Counted from the first letter of the stretch, positions 9,544 to 21,239 are shown. The stretch is DNA of 64,000 nucleotides from Meghimatium bilineatum (GCA_034231615.1 CM067316.1:26650093-26714092), one strand, 5' to 3'. The notes: generated by a model from the sequence alone, not told the origin. Translations and numbers: made by a program.

Positions 9544-10023
9544 TTGTCTTACCAATATAGGGTAACCATGCAGTGGATACCCTCTCACTGTGGAATACCA
9601 GGAAATGAAAAAGCAGACCAACTGGCTAAGGAAGGTGCTGCCGAAGACCAACCAGATATACCAATCACCTACCATCAGAAAAAACAGATGATAAAGTCAA
9701 TAAGAAAGCCACAAACACCAACACAAGATGACTATCACAATATGAACAGATCAGAACAAGTTATAATTCTACGTCTCAGAACAGGACACAACCGACTCCG
9801 CAGTCACATGTATACAAAGTTCAAGATTGGCAACACGGCCATGTGTACATGTGGACAGGCAGCACAGATGGCCAAACATATACTTCAAAAGTGTTCTGAG
9901 CATGAAACGCTGAGGCAGACATATTGGCCAAAGGAAACAACAATGGAATCAAAACTCTATGGGACACTGTATGAACTACAAAAGACAGTGAGTTTTATTA
10001 AGGAGACAGAATTACAGATATAG
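9544..10023 (+). pseudogene. LINE-A ORF, C-terminal part after the frameshift
   Basis: This is the +1-frame continuation of the ORF ending at 9539, 159 codons from a fortuitous ATG; similarity actually begins at the A8 tract. It supplies the missing RNase H end, IPSHCGIPGNEKADQLAK, with His15 and Asp25 as the remaining catalytic positions. A C-terminal CTCG, KHILQKC motif (Cys101, Cys103, His112, Cys117) follows, the CCHC finger common in I, R1 and jockey proteins. Removing one A from the 8-A run would put both parts in one frame. The natural stop is TAG at 10021. It has no start of its own and is not a separate gene. Confidence 0.9.
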
Positions 10024-10056
10024 ACATGTTTCAAGTGAACGAAAGAAGAAGAAGAA
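10024..10056 (+). other. LINE-A 3' UTR and GAA-repeat tail
   Basis: acatgtttcaagtgaacgaa is followed by AGAAGAAGAAG. The same GAACGAA plus (AGA)n layout ends SINE-B (for example 40131-40155), suggesting that the LINE reverse transcriptase recognises both tails. Confidence 0.75.
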
Positions 10057-11318
10057 ATCTTACCATATGTGGATAGTGACACTACTTGTCACATTGTCCC
10101 GTTATCTATGTTACCATATGTGGATAGTGACACTACTTGTCACATTGTCCCGTTATCTATCTTACCATATGTGGATAGTGACACTACTTGTCACATTGTC
10201 CCGTTATCTATCTTACCATATGTGGGTAGCGACACTACTTGTCACATTGTCCCGTTATCTATGTTACCATATGTGGATAGTGACACTACTTGTCACATTG
10301 TCTTCTGTTATTATCTTACCATATGTGGATAGTGACACTACTTGTCACATTGTCCCGTTATCTATCTTACCATATGTGGGTAGCGACACTACTTGTCACA
10401 TTGTCCCGTTATCTATGTTACCATATGTGGGTAGCGACACTACTTGTCACATTGTCCCGTTATCTATCTTACCATATGTGGGTAGCGACACTACTTGTCA
10501 CATTTTCCCGTTATCTATCTTACCATATGTGGGTAGCGACACTACTTGTCACATTGTCCCGTTATCTATGTTACCATATGTGGATAGTGACACTACTTGT
10601 CACATTGTCCCGTTATTTATCTTACCATATGTGGGTAGCGACACTACTTGTCACATTGTCCCGTTATTTATCTTACCATATGTGGGTAGCGACACTACTT
10701 GTCACATTGTCTTTTGTTATTATCTTACCATATGTGGATAGTGACACTACTTGTCACATTGTCTTTTGTTATTATCTTACCATATGTGGATAGTGACACT
10801 ACTTGTCACATTGTCCCGTTATTTATCTTACCATATGTGGATAGTGACACTACTTGTCACATTGTCCCGTTATTTATCTTACCATATGTGGATAGTGACA
10901 CTACTTGTCACATTGTCCCGTTATTTATCTTACCATATGTGGATAGTGACACTACTTGTCACATTGTCCCGTTATTTATCTTACCATATGTGGATAGTGA
11001 CACTACTTGTCACATTGTCCCGTTATTTATCTTACCATATGTGGATAGTGACACTACTTGTCACATTGTCCCGTTATTTATCTTACCATATGTGGATAGC
11101 GACACTACTTGTCACATTGTCCCGTTATCTATGTTACCATACGTGGATAGCGACACTACTTGTCACATTGTCCCGTTATCTATGTTACCATACGTGGATA
11201 GCGACACTACTTGTCACATTGTCCCGTTATCTATGTTACCATACGTGGATAGCGACCCTACTTGTCACATTGTCCCGTCATCTATCTTACCATATGTGGA
11301 TAGCGTCACTAACACATT
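10057..11318. repeat. 51 bp minisatellite, right arm, about 25 copies
   Basis: This continues the array interrupted by LINE-A and begins with the right copy of the 12 bp duplication. Variants are cttaccatatg and gttaccatatg, with gtggatagtg and gtgggtagcg subtypes, and a longer variant with cttttgttatt replaces cccgttatcta at several points. Runs of identical neighbours, for example 10800-11090, show local amplification after the insertion. Frames of about 200 codons here are artefacts of the 51 bp period. Confidence 0.95.
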
Positions 11319-12153
11319 GTCTTTACGCGTAGGGTGCAATTGTTAGATACCGTCAGGTGTGTCGCCACAGTTGCACTGTATCTGTATATGTTCAGGATGT
11401 TGTTGGCTTTATCTTTTCATTGCTTTCTTGTTCTTCTTCTTGTTCTGCAACCTCATTTTTGTCATATTCTCTTTCCTTCCCGCTTCATTTCTTTTTCCCC
11501 CTATTGAGGGGGGGGGGGGCAATTATCATGACATTACTCATTGCTGGCCCCCAACTCTGCTTTTGCATTTTTCTTCTTTCACGTTGGGCTTCCACTTGAT
11601 CTTATATATTACCTATTATTTCATCGCCTCTGGCAATTGTCCATTGATCTATGATGTCTATTGCTGTCTGTGAATAGTGCGCAAACATGCTCACACATTG
11701 AACGCACGTAATTTGTGATTTACTCGATATGCCTGGCGCGTCTTCACTTAACAATTTATTTATTTTTGGTGAGAAAAACCCAAGTCATGAGAGTTTTGAA
11801 TATTTTTATGATTTTGTGTGTGTGTGTTTTTTTAAATATTTTTTATTGTTATGTATTTCTTGAGAAAGTTCCCTGTTGGACCGTAACGTGGAAAATTGTT
11901 TGTTTTATTGTTAGTTATTTAATTTTAACATTGATAGTTAGATTTTATAGTAACATTTATACTTGATTTAGTATTTACCACTTCTGCAGCCTCATCATGT
12001 TTTATTATATTTTCTTGTAGGTTGTTGGGTGTATTCTATTCAAATAAGATTTTCCAAACCCATGTATTTGGTAACTCTGGAAATATTTAGTGCGCGGTAT
12101 AATGTCCATTTCTGATGTAGTGATAACCTATCTTTTTTAGTTGTTGAAGTTCG
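11319..12153. other. No gene; T-rich sequence with a G12 tract
   Basis: A pyrimidine-rich stretch with a run of G near 11508-11519, then AT-rich sequence. I see no exon with plausible splice sites and no RNA gene. Confidence 0.5.
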
Positions 12154-12429
12154 TCTTCTTCTGCGTTCGTTCTCAAACTCCTACAGATTAGCAGGATGCA
12201 GTCCGGAGAACGAAATGCGTTGTATCGTGGTTTACATCATCGCTGCGATATCTGCGCCTTTTGGCCGGACACATCCGACTTCAGCTTGACATTGTGTCAC
12301 TGACCCTATATGGGATGGGACAGCCAACTCCATCCCATAACCTCCTCAGTCGAATTTTACGACATGCGTGGAAGGTAAACAGTGTTGCTATTCTTTGCAA
12401 CCCTTTCGGGCCCCGGCAACATACGGGCG
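12154..12429 (-). mobile_element. SINE-B copy (full length)
   Basis: Read on the minus strand it starts at the cgcccg end, passes the cgaaaggg, tagcaacactgtttacc and acgacatgcgtgg regions (as complements), and ends in the GAA-repeat tail, seen on the plus strand as cttcttctgcg. The family has eight copies or fragments in this window. No clear duplication flanks this copy. Confidence 0.85.
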
Positions 12430-12590
12430 GTTGGAGTTCGTTTTCAAACTCCTAGTGGATCGCTATCGTAGCAGGAGAACGGGTCCTTTTAGATTTCCAG
12501 CAGGACATAGTACACGGAGCATAAGTATATTGTGTCGCCGTCTTTTCGACAATCCGACACGATGCCTTCGACGTGAAATAAAACATATCT
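12430..12590 (-). repeat. SINE-B-related repeat, shared with 34652-34800
   Basis: The blocks caaactcct, ccagcaggacatag and tgtcgccgtctttt recur in order at 34652-34800, and partly match the tail half of SINE-B. This looks like a diverged SINE-B subfamily or a relative with a different head. Confidence 0.5.
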
Positions 12591-12886
12591 AATCTTATAG
12601 CATTCTATTTCACATGTTATTATCTTTGCCTTGTGTGAAAATGTCAGCCTCCATGCCTGGCATATCAGAGTATTGGTAGAAGAATATTATTTATCATATG
12701 TTGTTTAACTTCTTGTTCTGATGATGTTGTAGTAATGATACCAGATGATCAGTCACGGTGTTTGTCTTTTGGCATCTTGATTCTACCTCTTTGTTGAGAT
12801 CTCAGTCTGAATACGATCAACCATCATTCACCTTGTAACAGACAGTGTGTTTTGTGTTTTTCTGATTGTCTTAGCTTCTGCCTTAT

Positions 12887-12887
<1 letters not shown>

Positions 12888-12977
<90 letters not shown>
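12888..12977. repeat. (AT)n microsatellite, 90 bp
   Basis: An uninterrupted AT dinucleotide run; the Tyr-Ile frames on both strands are meaningless. Confidence 0.95.
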
Positions 12978-12978
<1 letters not shown>

Positions 12979-13986
12979 TGGCTTTCATGTTGCACTCTCT
13001 GCAATATATTATTTTCCAATTGAGAATTTATTTCACAGTATCATAGCACACACATTTTACCATCAAAATTGTTCACCCCACATGTCGTCCAGAGATACAT
13101 CGCAGTTTGGAAAGTCAGTCTGCAATGAAAGATCGATGCCAGTTAAAAATCTACACCAACCATTTAAAAATTGGCGCACTTTGCTCGTGAGTTGTATTAC
13201 GTTAGTGTGCACGTGCGGTTATCAAGGATCTCCCCGTTTGATTGAAACAGCTGTTCGAGTCTCACACAGCGCACGAGCAAGTAAACCCACTTTCAAACAC
13301 CCCCCTCCCTCCCGGGGTAAAGCTATAGCATGAAACGAGAAGTCTGGAAGATTTAAGATCAATAAGAGTCGGTTCTTATTTTGTTTCTTTCGCGAGGTGA
13401 ATCGTTTTCTGTGCTTCTTGAACGTGATGTGTGCGATTGGACGTTGCTAGGGAAAAGAAGCGGTCTTTTGTAATAGTGAGAGCTTGTCATCTCTGAAATC
13501 TGGTCTTATCAATAACTGCGTCCAATAGGAAACGTCAAAAGATTTGAAGAGTAGATGTATCGGATGGAAAAATGCTACGCCAACATCAATACGATGTACA
13601 TCTTTGGTTCAACTTTGGTTCCGTGTGCAATATAGTTATGCGGGAGGGGGGGGGGGGGGAGAAAAAGACTATTCCGCATCACATACACCTTAGCTATCAA
13701 CGGACAATTAAAAAAAAAAATAAACGTAATGATGGAATTATATATTTCTTCTTAAAAATATACCTTCTATATTGACAGTCAAATTGTATTATATTCCTTT
13801 CGCTTTTTGTGTAGATGAGCCGTGTGCAATGATATAAGCTTCTACTTCCTGTCTGGATAATTATCTGTGTAAGAATATCAGACGGGCCCTTTTTTAAAAA
13901 AAAAAACAACTCTTATGTCACTGCTCAGATTGCTTGCATAGTATTGTGTTCGTGGCAAGCTCGTCCCACTGGATCATATCTCGTGG
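12978..13986. other. No gene recognised; G and A homopolymers
   Basis: Contains a G-rich tract at 13645-13659 and A tracts near 13711 and 13899. Short frames of 60 to 83 codons show no known motif or splice context. Confidence 0.5.
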
Positions 13987-14774
13987 CCCAGTAACTTCAT
14001 GTCTTGTTTGGGAGATGTCCTTGTCGTGATGTAGTCGCTTGTCCAGTAACTTTATGTCTTGTGTGGGAGATTGTCCTTGTCGTGATGTAGTCGCTTGTCC
14101 AGTAACTTTATGTCTTGTGTGGGAGATTGTCCTTGTCGTGATGTAGTCGCTTGTCCAGTAACTTTATGTCTTGTGTGGGAGATTTCCTTGTCGTGATGTA
14201 GTCGCTTGTCCAGTAACTTTATATCTTGTGTGGGAGATGTCCTTGTCGTGATGTAGTCGCTTGTCCAGTAACTTTATGTCTTGTGTGGGAGATTTCCTTG
14301 TCGTGATGTAGTCGCTTGTCCAGTAACTTTATGTCTTGTGTGGGAGATTTCCTTGTCGTGATGTAGTCGCTTGTCCAGTAACTTTATATCTTGTGTGGGA
14401 GATGTCCTTGTCGTGATGTAGTCGCTTGTCCAGTAACTTTATGTCTTGTGTGGGAGATTTCCTTGTCGTGATGTAGTCGCTTGTCCAGTAACTTTATATC
14501 TTGTGTGGGAGATGTCCTTGTTGTGATGTAGTCGCTTGTCCAGTAACTTTGTCTTGTGTGGGAGATTTCCTTGTCGTGATGTAGTCGCTTGTCCAGTAAC
14601 TTTATATCTTGTGTGGGAGATGTCCTTGTTGTGATGTAGTCGCTTGTCCAGTAACTTTATGTCTGGTGTGGGAGATTTCCTTGTCGTGATGTAGTCGCTT
14701 GTCCAGTAACTTTATGTCTTGTGTGGGAGATGTCCTTGTTGTGATGTAGTCGCTTGCCCAGCACCTTCATGTCT
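13987..14774. repeat. 55 bp minisatellite, about 14 copies, two alternating subtypes
   Basis: The unit is cgcttgtccagtaactttat, then gtcttgtgtgggagat, then a variable dinucleotide and ccttgtcgtgatgtagt. Subtypes tatgtc...gatttcc and tatatc...gatgtcc alternate from 14160 on, indicating an emerging dimer. Units of 55 to 57 bp differ only at the gatt(g/t) site. Confidence 0.95.
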
Positions 14775-14787
14775 ATTCACATTTCCT

Positions 14788-14882
14788 TCGTATTTTCAGA
14801 AGACTATATCTCGTATTTCCAGAAGACTATCACTCGTATTTCTAGAAGACTATCTCTCGTGTTTCCACAAGACTATCTCTCG
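14788..14882. repeat. ~24 bp minisatellite, 4 copies
   Basis: tctcgtatttccagaagact repeats with small changes; it directly follows the 55 bp array. Confidence 0.85.
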
Positions 14883-14889
14883 GTGGTGT

Positions 14890-16420
14890 GGCCCGAAAAG
14901 AAGCCTCCTATTCAGAGAGGGTAAAAATATAATTGTATAGATGTGATGTGGGGAGGGAGTGGACTTCACTATATGCATATTATCGATTAGAATTTGGATG
15001 TTGCGGGGTAGTTGGTCTAATGGGCCACTGATAAGAAAATGCGGTTTCTACTTAGATGTGTCCTATGGACCGCTGGATCAGCAATCAACCAACTTAGATG
15101 TGCACTAGAAGTAACGTTAGTCTCTAGCTGTACCTTTGCTTCGATAACGCTTGTGAACAAGACTTGATGTTGACAGTTTCGAACAGCTTAACAGTCCTAG
15201 GTTAATTTTAGTATACTCAACACTGGAGTTCCAACTTCTGAAGTCAAACTAAGGGAACTTGTAGATACAGATGATGTCAAGAAGAGACATATACACCTTT
15301 CTACTACGTGATCTGCACCTATTTTCTCTCGACTCTTTCTGTATCATATCGACATGTTCGTAGCATAGCCTACCCAGAAGGTAGAGATCAAGAATGGACA
15401 TCTGTTACTGTATACAAAATTAGAAAGAGACGAAACAGGCTTGTAAAATGCCAAAGAAAAATGTTGGCTGTTAATCAAACATAACCGGGATTTCACGTAC
15501 AATATTTACATAGTTCTGCTCCAGAATAGACATTGGTCACTTTGGGTATACATTTGTGTCGTTAGCCAATGAAAAGAAACGAAAAGTGACGCTGCACGTG
15601 ATCAAACGTGAAAAACTGTCATGGAGAATTACTTGTTTTCTAGCTTATACTAGTGTGAAGTTGATCAACACGTCTCGAAGGATATACCCATTAAGTGTGA
15701 TGCATTTTTGTACCGTGTTTCTAGATGTCTGTGGATCGAGCCATCATTTGTTGGATGTAGTGTGGAGTTTGAAAAATGCTACCTGTGCTGTCCGAGACAT
15801 GATCTGTACCGCCCAGCAACAGAAACGGTCTTTAGTTATTGAAACAATCTTTGATTGAAATTTCTTTAACTAGTATGACAACTAATATGTTGGGGTGCAA
15901 AGGGTACCGTATTGCTCTCGGCGGACCCAGGGTTAGCAGATAGCCAAAATTCGTGATGCACCCTGGAAACAGAAATACAGCTGCTTGTGCTGATTCTGGC
16001 TAAAACCTTTTTTTTTTTTTTAATGTGTCTGTGAATGTGGAGGAAGCAGATGGAAAAAGAATTAGCTGCACTGTCGACACACAGTGACGCTAGTGAGTCC
16101 TGGGGAAGCGTTTGAGAGGCAGCCAATGCAGATGTTACGAAGTGGACAGATGTTATGAGTTGGTGCGTCAGACTCCATAAGGATTACAGAAGTGGACAGT
16201 AATGTTAAAAAATCTGGGGACATAAAAGTGACCATCTGAAGGATATTTAATAATATATAGGAACACGTCCCGGGTTTATATAGTATAGCCACGAGTTTGT
16301 TAGATTTATTTTAAAAAATTAGGATGAGGACTCGGGAGAAATATTTTACGAATCAGAAGAGATTGAGAACTACTGATGTAATAAAAACTAAAGTTAACCC
16401 ATAGTATTTATTAATGCCTT
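14890..16420. other. No recognisable feature
   Basis: A 100-codon frame at 15556-15858 has no motif, no splice context and no homologous copy in the window, and is probably spurious. A T13 tract lies near 16008. Nothing else stands out. Confidence 0.45.
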
Positions 16421-16667
16421 AAAAAGGGGGCGGGGTGTTTGAGATGTTAGCGATCTCACATTTCAGTGACTCTGCTATATGAGGGCGGTAGCCATCTCCT
16501 CTCCCCCCGCAGTCTTTACTTCATAGATTAATCCGGTACCCAATTAAGGCGGGGTTGACCCGGGAGCCAGTGCAATCTATAAAACATTTCCACCTCAACT
16601 GGGGAATGAACCCATGACCACTCACATGCGATGCCAGTGCCCTGACCACTGCGCTCCGCGGCCCCCA
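16421..16667 (-). mobile_element. tRNA-derived SINE (SINE-T2)
   Basis: On the minus strand ggagcgcagtggtcaggg provides an A box and catgggttcattcccc a B box about 35 bp later, both as in tRNA genes. A body with gtcaaccccgccttaattgg and a pyrimidine-poor end near 16425 follows. The head is distinct from SINE-T1. It is a single copy here, so the 3' end is approximate. Confidence 0.7.
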
Positions 16668-17019
16668 TTACTACTGATGTAATAGACATTGGTTTTGCGG
16701 TTAAGTTACTGCCTTGTGTATAAGTACTGATAATTTTGTGACACGTAACATATCTTGTCGATCAGCAAGTTGAAGGTTACTGTTTAACTACAAGTTAGCA
16801 AATAGTATTCCTGCTGATTCGGAGGTTTCTAAACTGGGAATAGTACCCTGGGCTATATTAATATATCTATATCGGTACATATGAGGTAAGTCTTGTACAA
16901 TGAAGTCAATCAGCTAAGCCTCTCGAGCCCATTTGTGGGTTTGAAGAATTATAAGATCATACATAAAAGCATGTTATGTCATTATTATCCTGTCTATCAA
17001 TATCAATATCAATGAATAA

Positions 17020-17519
17020 ACCCATAACCCTTCAGGGTCGTAGGGGTACCACATTGGATGCTTCAGCACACAGAGTCCTCCAGCGAATTCTATCCTCAGC
17101 GATGCGGATGAGTGTGGAAATATCTTGCCCTGTCCATTCCTTGATGTTGTCTGCCTATGTCTTTATTTGTCCTCCTCTGCTTCTTCCACCCTCGACAATT
17201 CCCTGCAGTATTATTTTTGACAAGGAATCGTGCCTGCATACATGTCCGAACCATGCTAGTTTTCGTCGTTTCACTATTGAAAGCAATGGCTCCTGGACAC
17301 CTGCACACATCTCTACTTTATTTCTTACGTACACATTGGTCTTATGTTCCCTATAGGAAATTTATAGAATTCTTCTGTAGCATTTATACTCGAAAGCCTG
17401 TAATCTTCTCTCCATGTCCGCAGTGAGTGTCCAACTCTCACAACCATACAGCACAACAGAAAGCACCAGCGACTTATACAGTTTGATTTTCACTCCAGCA
17501 CTGATGTTGCTATCCTGTC
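17020..17519 (-). pseudogene. LINE C-terminal fragment (reverse transcriptase thumb and tail)
   Basis: Read antisense, the stretch gives YKSLVLSVVLYGCESWTLTA, then FEYKCYRR, a WFGHVCRHDSL block and IVEGGRSRGG before a tail with DRIRWRTLC. These are the standard blocks after the catalytic core of RTE and related LINE reverse transcriptases. Two or more frameshifts separate them. The core (FADD region) is absent, so this is a 5'-truncated dead copy. Confidence 0.8.
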
Positions 17520-17524
17520 TATAT

Positions 17525-18135
17525 TTGTGTTTAGACATTTGTGTATAATAGTGTGTCTACACGAGTATAGTCTGTGTTTAGATAGTTTGTATAATAGTGT
17601 GTCTACACGAGTATAGTTTGTGTTTAGTTGTGTATAATAGTGTGTCTACACGAGTATAGTTTGTGTTTAGTTGTGTATAATAGTGTGTCTACACGAGTAT
17701 AGTTTTTTAGTTGTGTATAATAGTGTGTCTACACGAGTATAGTTTGTGTTTAGTTGTGTATAATAGTGTGTCTACACGAGTATAGTTTTTTAGTTGTGTG
17801 CGATAGTGTGTCTACACGAGTATAGTTTCTGTTTAGTTGTGTATAATAGTGTGTCTACACGTGTATAGTTTTTGTTTAGACATTTGAGTATAATAGTGTG
17901 TCTACACGAGTATAGTTTTGTAGTTGTGTGCGATAGTGTGTCTACACGAGTTTAGTTTTTGTTTAGTTGTGTATAATAGTGTGTCTACACGTGTATAGTT
18001 TTTGTTTAGACATTTGAGTATAATAGTGTGTCTACACGAGTATAGTTTGTGTTTAGTTGTGTATAATAGTATGTCTACACGAGTATAGTTTGTGTTTAAT
18101 TGTGTGTGATAGTGTGTCTACACTAGTATAGTTTG
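17525..18135. repeat. 43 bp minisatellite, about 14 copies
   Basis: The unit is tttgtgtttagttgtgtata, then atagtgtgtctacacgagtatag. Units are 36 to 50 bp because of a tttttag short form and a gacatttg long form. The core gtgtctacacgagtatag is nearly invariant. Confidence 0.95.
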
Positions 18136-18301
18136 TATTTTCATTATACATATAAACATTTATCAGACATAATATCATTTTTTTCTTCAAAACTCTGTCC
18201 CTCTAAATGTCACTGATTTTCTATTCTGACGTGTGTGTAGAACATTTAGACTCGCTAGATTGTATGTGCCACAGGCCACAATTTATTCTGTAGAATAGTT
18301 T

Positions 18302-18599
18302 CAGTGGAGGAAATTTCATATACTCTGTTCACTTTTAAAATGAAGTGGGTCAGTGCTTCTGATTGGTTGATGGACGCAGAACACATTAATCGATTGTCAC
18401 GTGTCCAGTAATAATGTTTTTTAATGTTGTTTAAATATTGTTTTTAATTTTAAAAAAATATTTTAAATAATATTGTTTTTACATGTCATCAGCTGTTTAA
18501 AAATCACCTCTTGTCGCGGAGTAATGTGAGGGTGAGTTTTGACCCACTTCATTCTTAGAGTCGACAGAGTATATATTGTTGGTATGAAATTTCACACTG
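18302..18599. mobile_element. MITE with long inverted repeats, 298 bp
   Basis: The left arm reads cagtg, gaaatttcata, tactctgt and aatgaagtgggtca in order; the right arm read inward from 18599 gives the same blocks in the same order with small insertions. The arms of roughly 50 bp enclose an AT-rich centre. CAGTG/CACTG ends are common in hAT elements, but no 8 bp duplication is visible, so the superfamily is open. Confidence 0.8.
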
Positions 18600-19444
18600 A
18601 TATGACTTTCATAGTCGTGCTTTGACAAATTTCAATTTGATATTGAGCATACAACATGTGTTTCTTGTTTTCCCCACTGTAAACATTTTGAATATCTTCT
18701 GTTTTGTTGTGATTCCCATGGATTGCGCGCGATCAAGAGCTAGTTTACTTTGTATAATGGGAGATTTCTCCAGAACTTTCATTCATAAATGACTTCAGCT
18801 CTCAGCTGTATACAATGTTTTACGAAGCCTCCTACTCAGAGACTATGCGTATATGTAGAGAAGTCATGTTTCACATAAGCTGTGCAGACATTCAATCACA
18901 AGATTTGGAAATATGTTGACCACTTATGACCACAGTCAAGATATCACTGTACGACTTTATTTATTTTAATTGTCTTAAAATTCATTCATTTTTCCTTCTC
19001 ATGGATGGGCCGCGTTAACTCGGTCGTTAGTGAACTGGCTACCTGATCGGGTGATCCAAGGTTTAATTTCTAGTCCAACTGCAAACGTTTTAAACTACCA
19101 ACTTTTCAAACTACTAGATCCTGGGCCGTCGGAAGTACAGAAGACCTTAGAACAGAAGTAATTAGCACCAAATCCGTTACGTTTTAGTTATTGTTGGGAA
19201 TTCGGTTGGTCACTATTTATATACTTAGAATAACCTTGGTTATTTTTTACGGCCACGCTAGGTAGACTAAGCCTAATGAAAATGTGTTTGGAATTTTCTG
19301 GGAAGTAAAACCATTAGTCTTGATGCTGACCACATCTTCCATAGGTAGGCCGTTGGTCACGTAAAACACGCCTAACATAGCATACTCCAGTACGCCTCGA
19401 TGACGTGGAAAAGGGAACACTTTACTCTCATGGTTTGTGATTTC
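18600..19444. other. No gene; weak tRNA-like stretch
   Basis: Near 19009, gggccgcgttaactcggtcg, followed about 45 bp on by ccaaggtttaatttctag, distantly resembles a decayed tRNA-SINE head. The B box is too poor for a call. Confidence 0.3.
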
Positions 19445-20065
19445 TGGTTTTTTTCCTTATAATCGTCCATGATTTTGTTCTGTTTTCCCTTCTCACGATC
19501 CGTGATTTGTTCCTGATATTCCTTTCTCATTGTCCGTGATTTGTTTCTTGTTTTCCCTTTTCGTGATCCGTGATTTATTTCTGGTTTTCCGTGATCTTTG
19601 TCCGTGATTTATTTGTGTTTTTCCCTTTTCATGATCCGTGATTTATTTGTGTTTTTCCCTTTTCATGATCCGTGATTTGTTCCTGATATTCCTTTCTCAT
19701 TATCCGTGATTTATTTGTGTTTTTCCCTTTTCATGATCCGTGATTTATTTGTGTTTTTCCCTTTTCATGATCCGTGATTTGTTCCTGATATTCCTTTCTC
19801 ATTGTCCGTGATTTGTTTTTGTTTTTCCCTTTTCATGGTCCGTGATTTGTTTGTGTGTTTTTCCATTTTCATGGTCTGTGATTTATTTCTTGTTTCCCGT
19901 GATATTTGTCCATGATTTATTTCTTGTTTTCCGTGATCTTTGTCCGTGATTTATTTCTTGTTTTCCGTGATCTTTGTCCGTGATTTGCTTGTGTTTTTCC
20001 CTTTTCATGGTCCTGATTTGTTTCTTGTTGTATCTTCTTCTTGTTCGTGATTTATTTTATGTTTT
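19445..20065. repeat. ~36 bp minisatellite, diverged
   Basis: Units centre on tccgtgatttatttgtgttt and ttcccttttcatga, with a second form, gttcctgatattcctttctc. Both unit types recur about 16 times in an irregular order. Confidence 0.9.
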
Positions 20066-20569
20066 ATCTTCTCGTGGTCAATTGTCTTATTGTGTACTAT
20101 AACATATAACACATACGATATAACATATAACACGTTGATACTTCTTTCGTTAGCTAGTCATTTCTATATCTGCTGTGTGTCTCTTGTATCAACTGAGCGG
20201 GAGTTTCCTCCCATTTTGTGTTTTGTACAACCGAGTGTAACATGCATTCGTGTATTGGAAGATCAGTGTGTGAGTCTTTGGTAGGTCACTGTGATGTTTT
20301 TAAAATATAGTAGTTTCTAATTTACTGTTTTAAATAAGCATTAGAATGTCAATTTACGAAACCAAAATTCAGTTACGTAAAGATACTCTGAAATGATAGA
20401 ATTTGGTATTTTCTTGCACACATTACTTCAAAATAACAGGAAATGAAAGGTTAAAGAGTCTAATTATACAATTCACCATTTATACGTAAATTACAACCCC
20501 CAAAAAAGTAAAAATAGCGACTGAACAACAACACGATAAATAGTTGCATTATAAAGTATGTTCATATGT
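20066..20569. other. No recognisable feature
   Basis: AT-rich sequence with a short acatataacacat repeat near 20100; no supported coding. Confidence 0.45.
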
Positions 20570-20745
20570 TTGTCCTTCTTCTATGTGACTTGTTCATTGC
20601 TGGATGATGTCCTCGCTGACACGCTGTAAATATTCCGACTCCGTGTAACCTGTTTTGCTTCCTCCAGTCTGATGTTCAAAAACTTCACAATATCTCGTGT
20701 CCAACGTTGTCTTATACGGACCTCTCTTTCTAGAAACAGTTCCCT
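20570..20745 (-). pseudogene. LINE C-terminal tail fragment
   Basis: Antisense translation gives QRWTRDIVKFLNIRLEEAKQ, then SRNIYSVSARTSS, matching the RGRPRxRWxxDI...A...R..W tail typical of many LINE ORFs. It is short and undated, and belongs to a different family from those at 4500 and 23687. Confidence 0.55.
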
Positions 20746-21030
20746 CTATAATTCATCTTCCAAATCTAGTGGGGGTTTTTTGTCGGTTTTATTTTTACAT
20801 ACCAAAAATAGTTCAAAATTATCCAAAACACCCAAAAATTAGTTTGCGTTTTTTTATGATTTCAATGAGTCAATTTTCCTTTACGTTTATGTGTCTATAT
20901 TGGATCATTTCTGTCCATGATAGCATTTCGCATGGAAAATTTATATTTTCTGTTTAATTTGCCAATGTTAAATGCCAAAGTCTCATAACGGTATGTTGCC
21001 AGTAGGAAAATATGACTTCTTAATACTTGT

Positions 21031-21239
21031 AACATTGTTTTTATGTTTAACCTATGTTATATATTTTTCTTTATGTTTAACCTATGTTATATATTTTTCT
21101 TTATGTTTAACCTATGTTATATATTTTTCTTTATGTTTAACCTATGTTATATATTTTTCTTTATGTTTAACCTATGTTATATATTTTTCTTAATACTTGT
21201 AACATTGTTTTTATGTTTAACCTATGTTTTATATTTTTC
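21031..21239. repeat. 30 bp minisatellite, 6 copies
   Basis: tttatgtttaacctatgtta plus tatatttttc is repeated exactly five times. A sixth copy follows after a duplicated aatacttgtaacattgt spacer, which also precedes the array at about 21020, so the whole block shows a larger-scale duplication. Confidence 0.95.

Larger units (their letters stand above)
6002..10056 (+). mobile_element. LINE-A: near-intact non-LTR retrotransposon, 4055 bp
   Basis: The element begins after the left duplication with ctccatcgagaccag, has a 169 bp leader, one long ORF split by a frameshift, a short 3' UTR with acatgtttcaagtgaacgaa and a tail of GAA repeats. The domain order is apurinic-type endonuclease, reverse transcriptase, RNase H and a C-terminal Cys/His motif, which is typical of the I group (I, Ingi and relatives). 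No gag-like first ORF is visible, so it is either a single-ORF lineage or slightly 5'-truncated. The 12 bp duplication and an ORF with a single lesion suggest a young insertion. Related 3' fragments are at 2262-2693 and 39132-39185. Confidence 0.95.

Noticed and set aside
9524..9545. Programmed -1 frameshift in LINE-A
   Set aside because: The downstream domain is in the +1 frame; a -1 slip leads to a frame that soon stops.
12828..13046. Tyr-Ile repeat proteins here and at 24164-24428
   Set aside because: Translations of (AT)n runs in both directions.
15556..15858. 100-codon ORF as a gene
   Set aside because: No motif, no splice context and no second copy; length is within chance for 64 kb.
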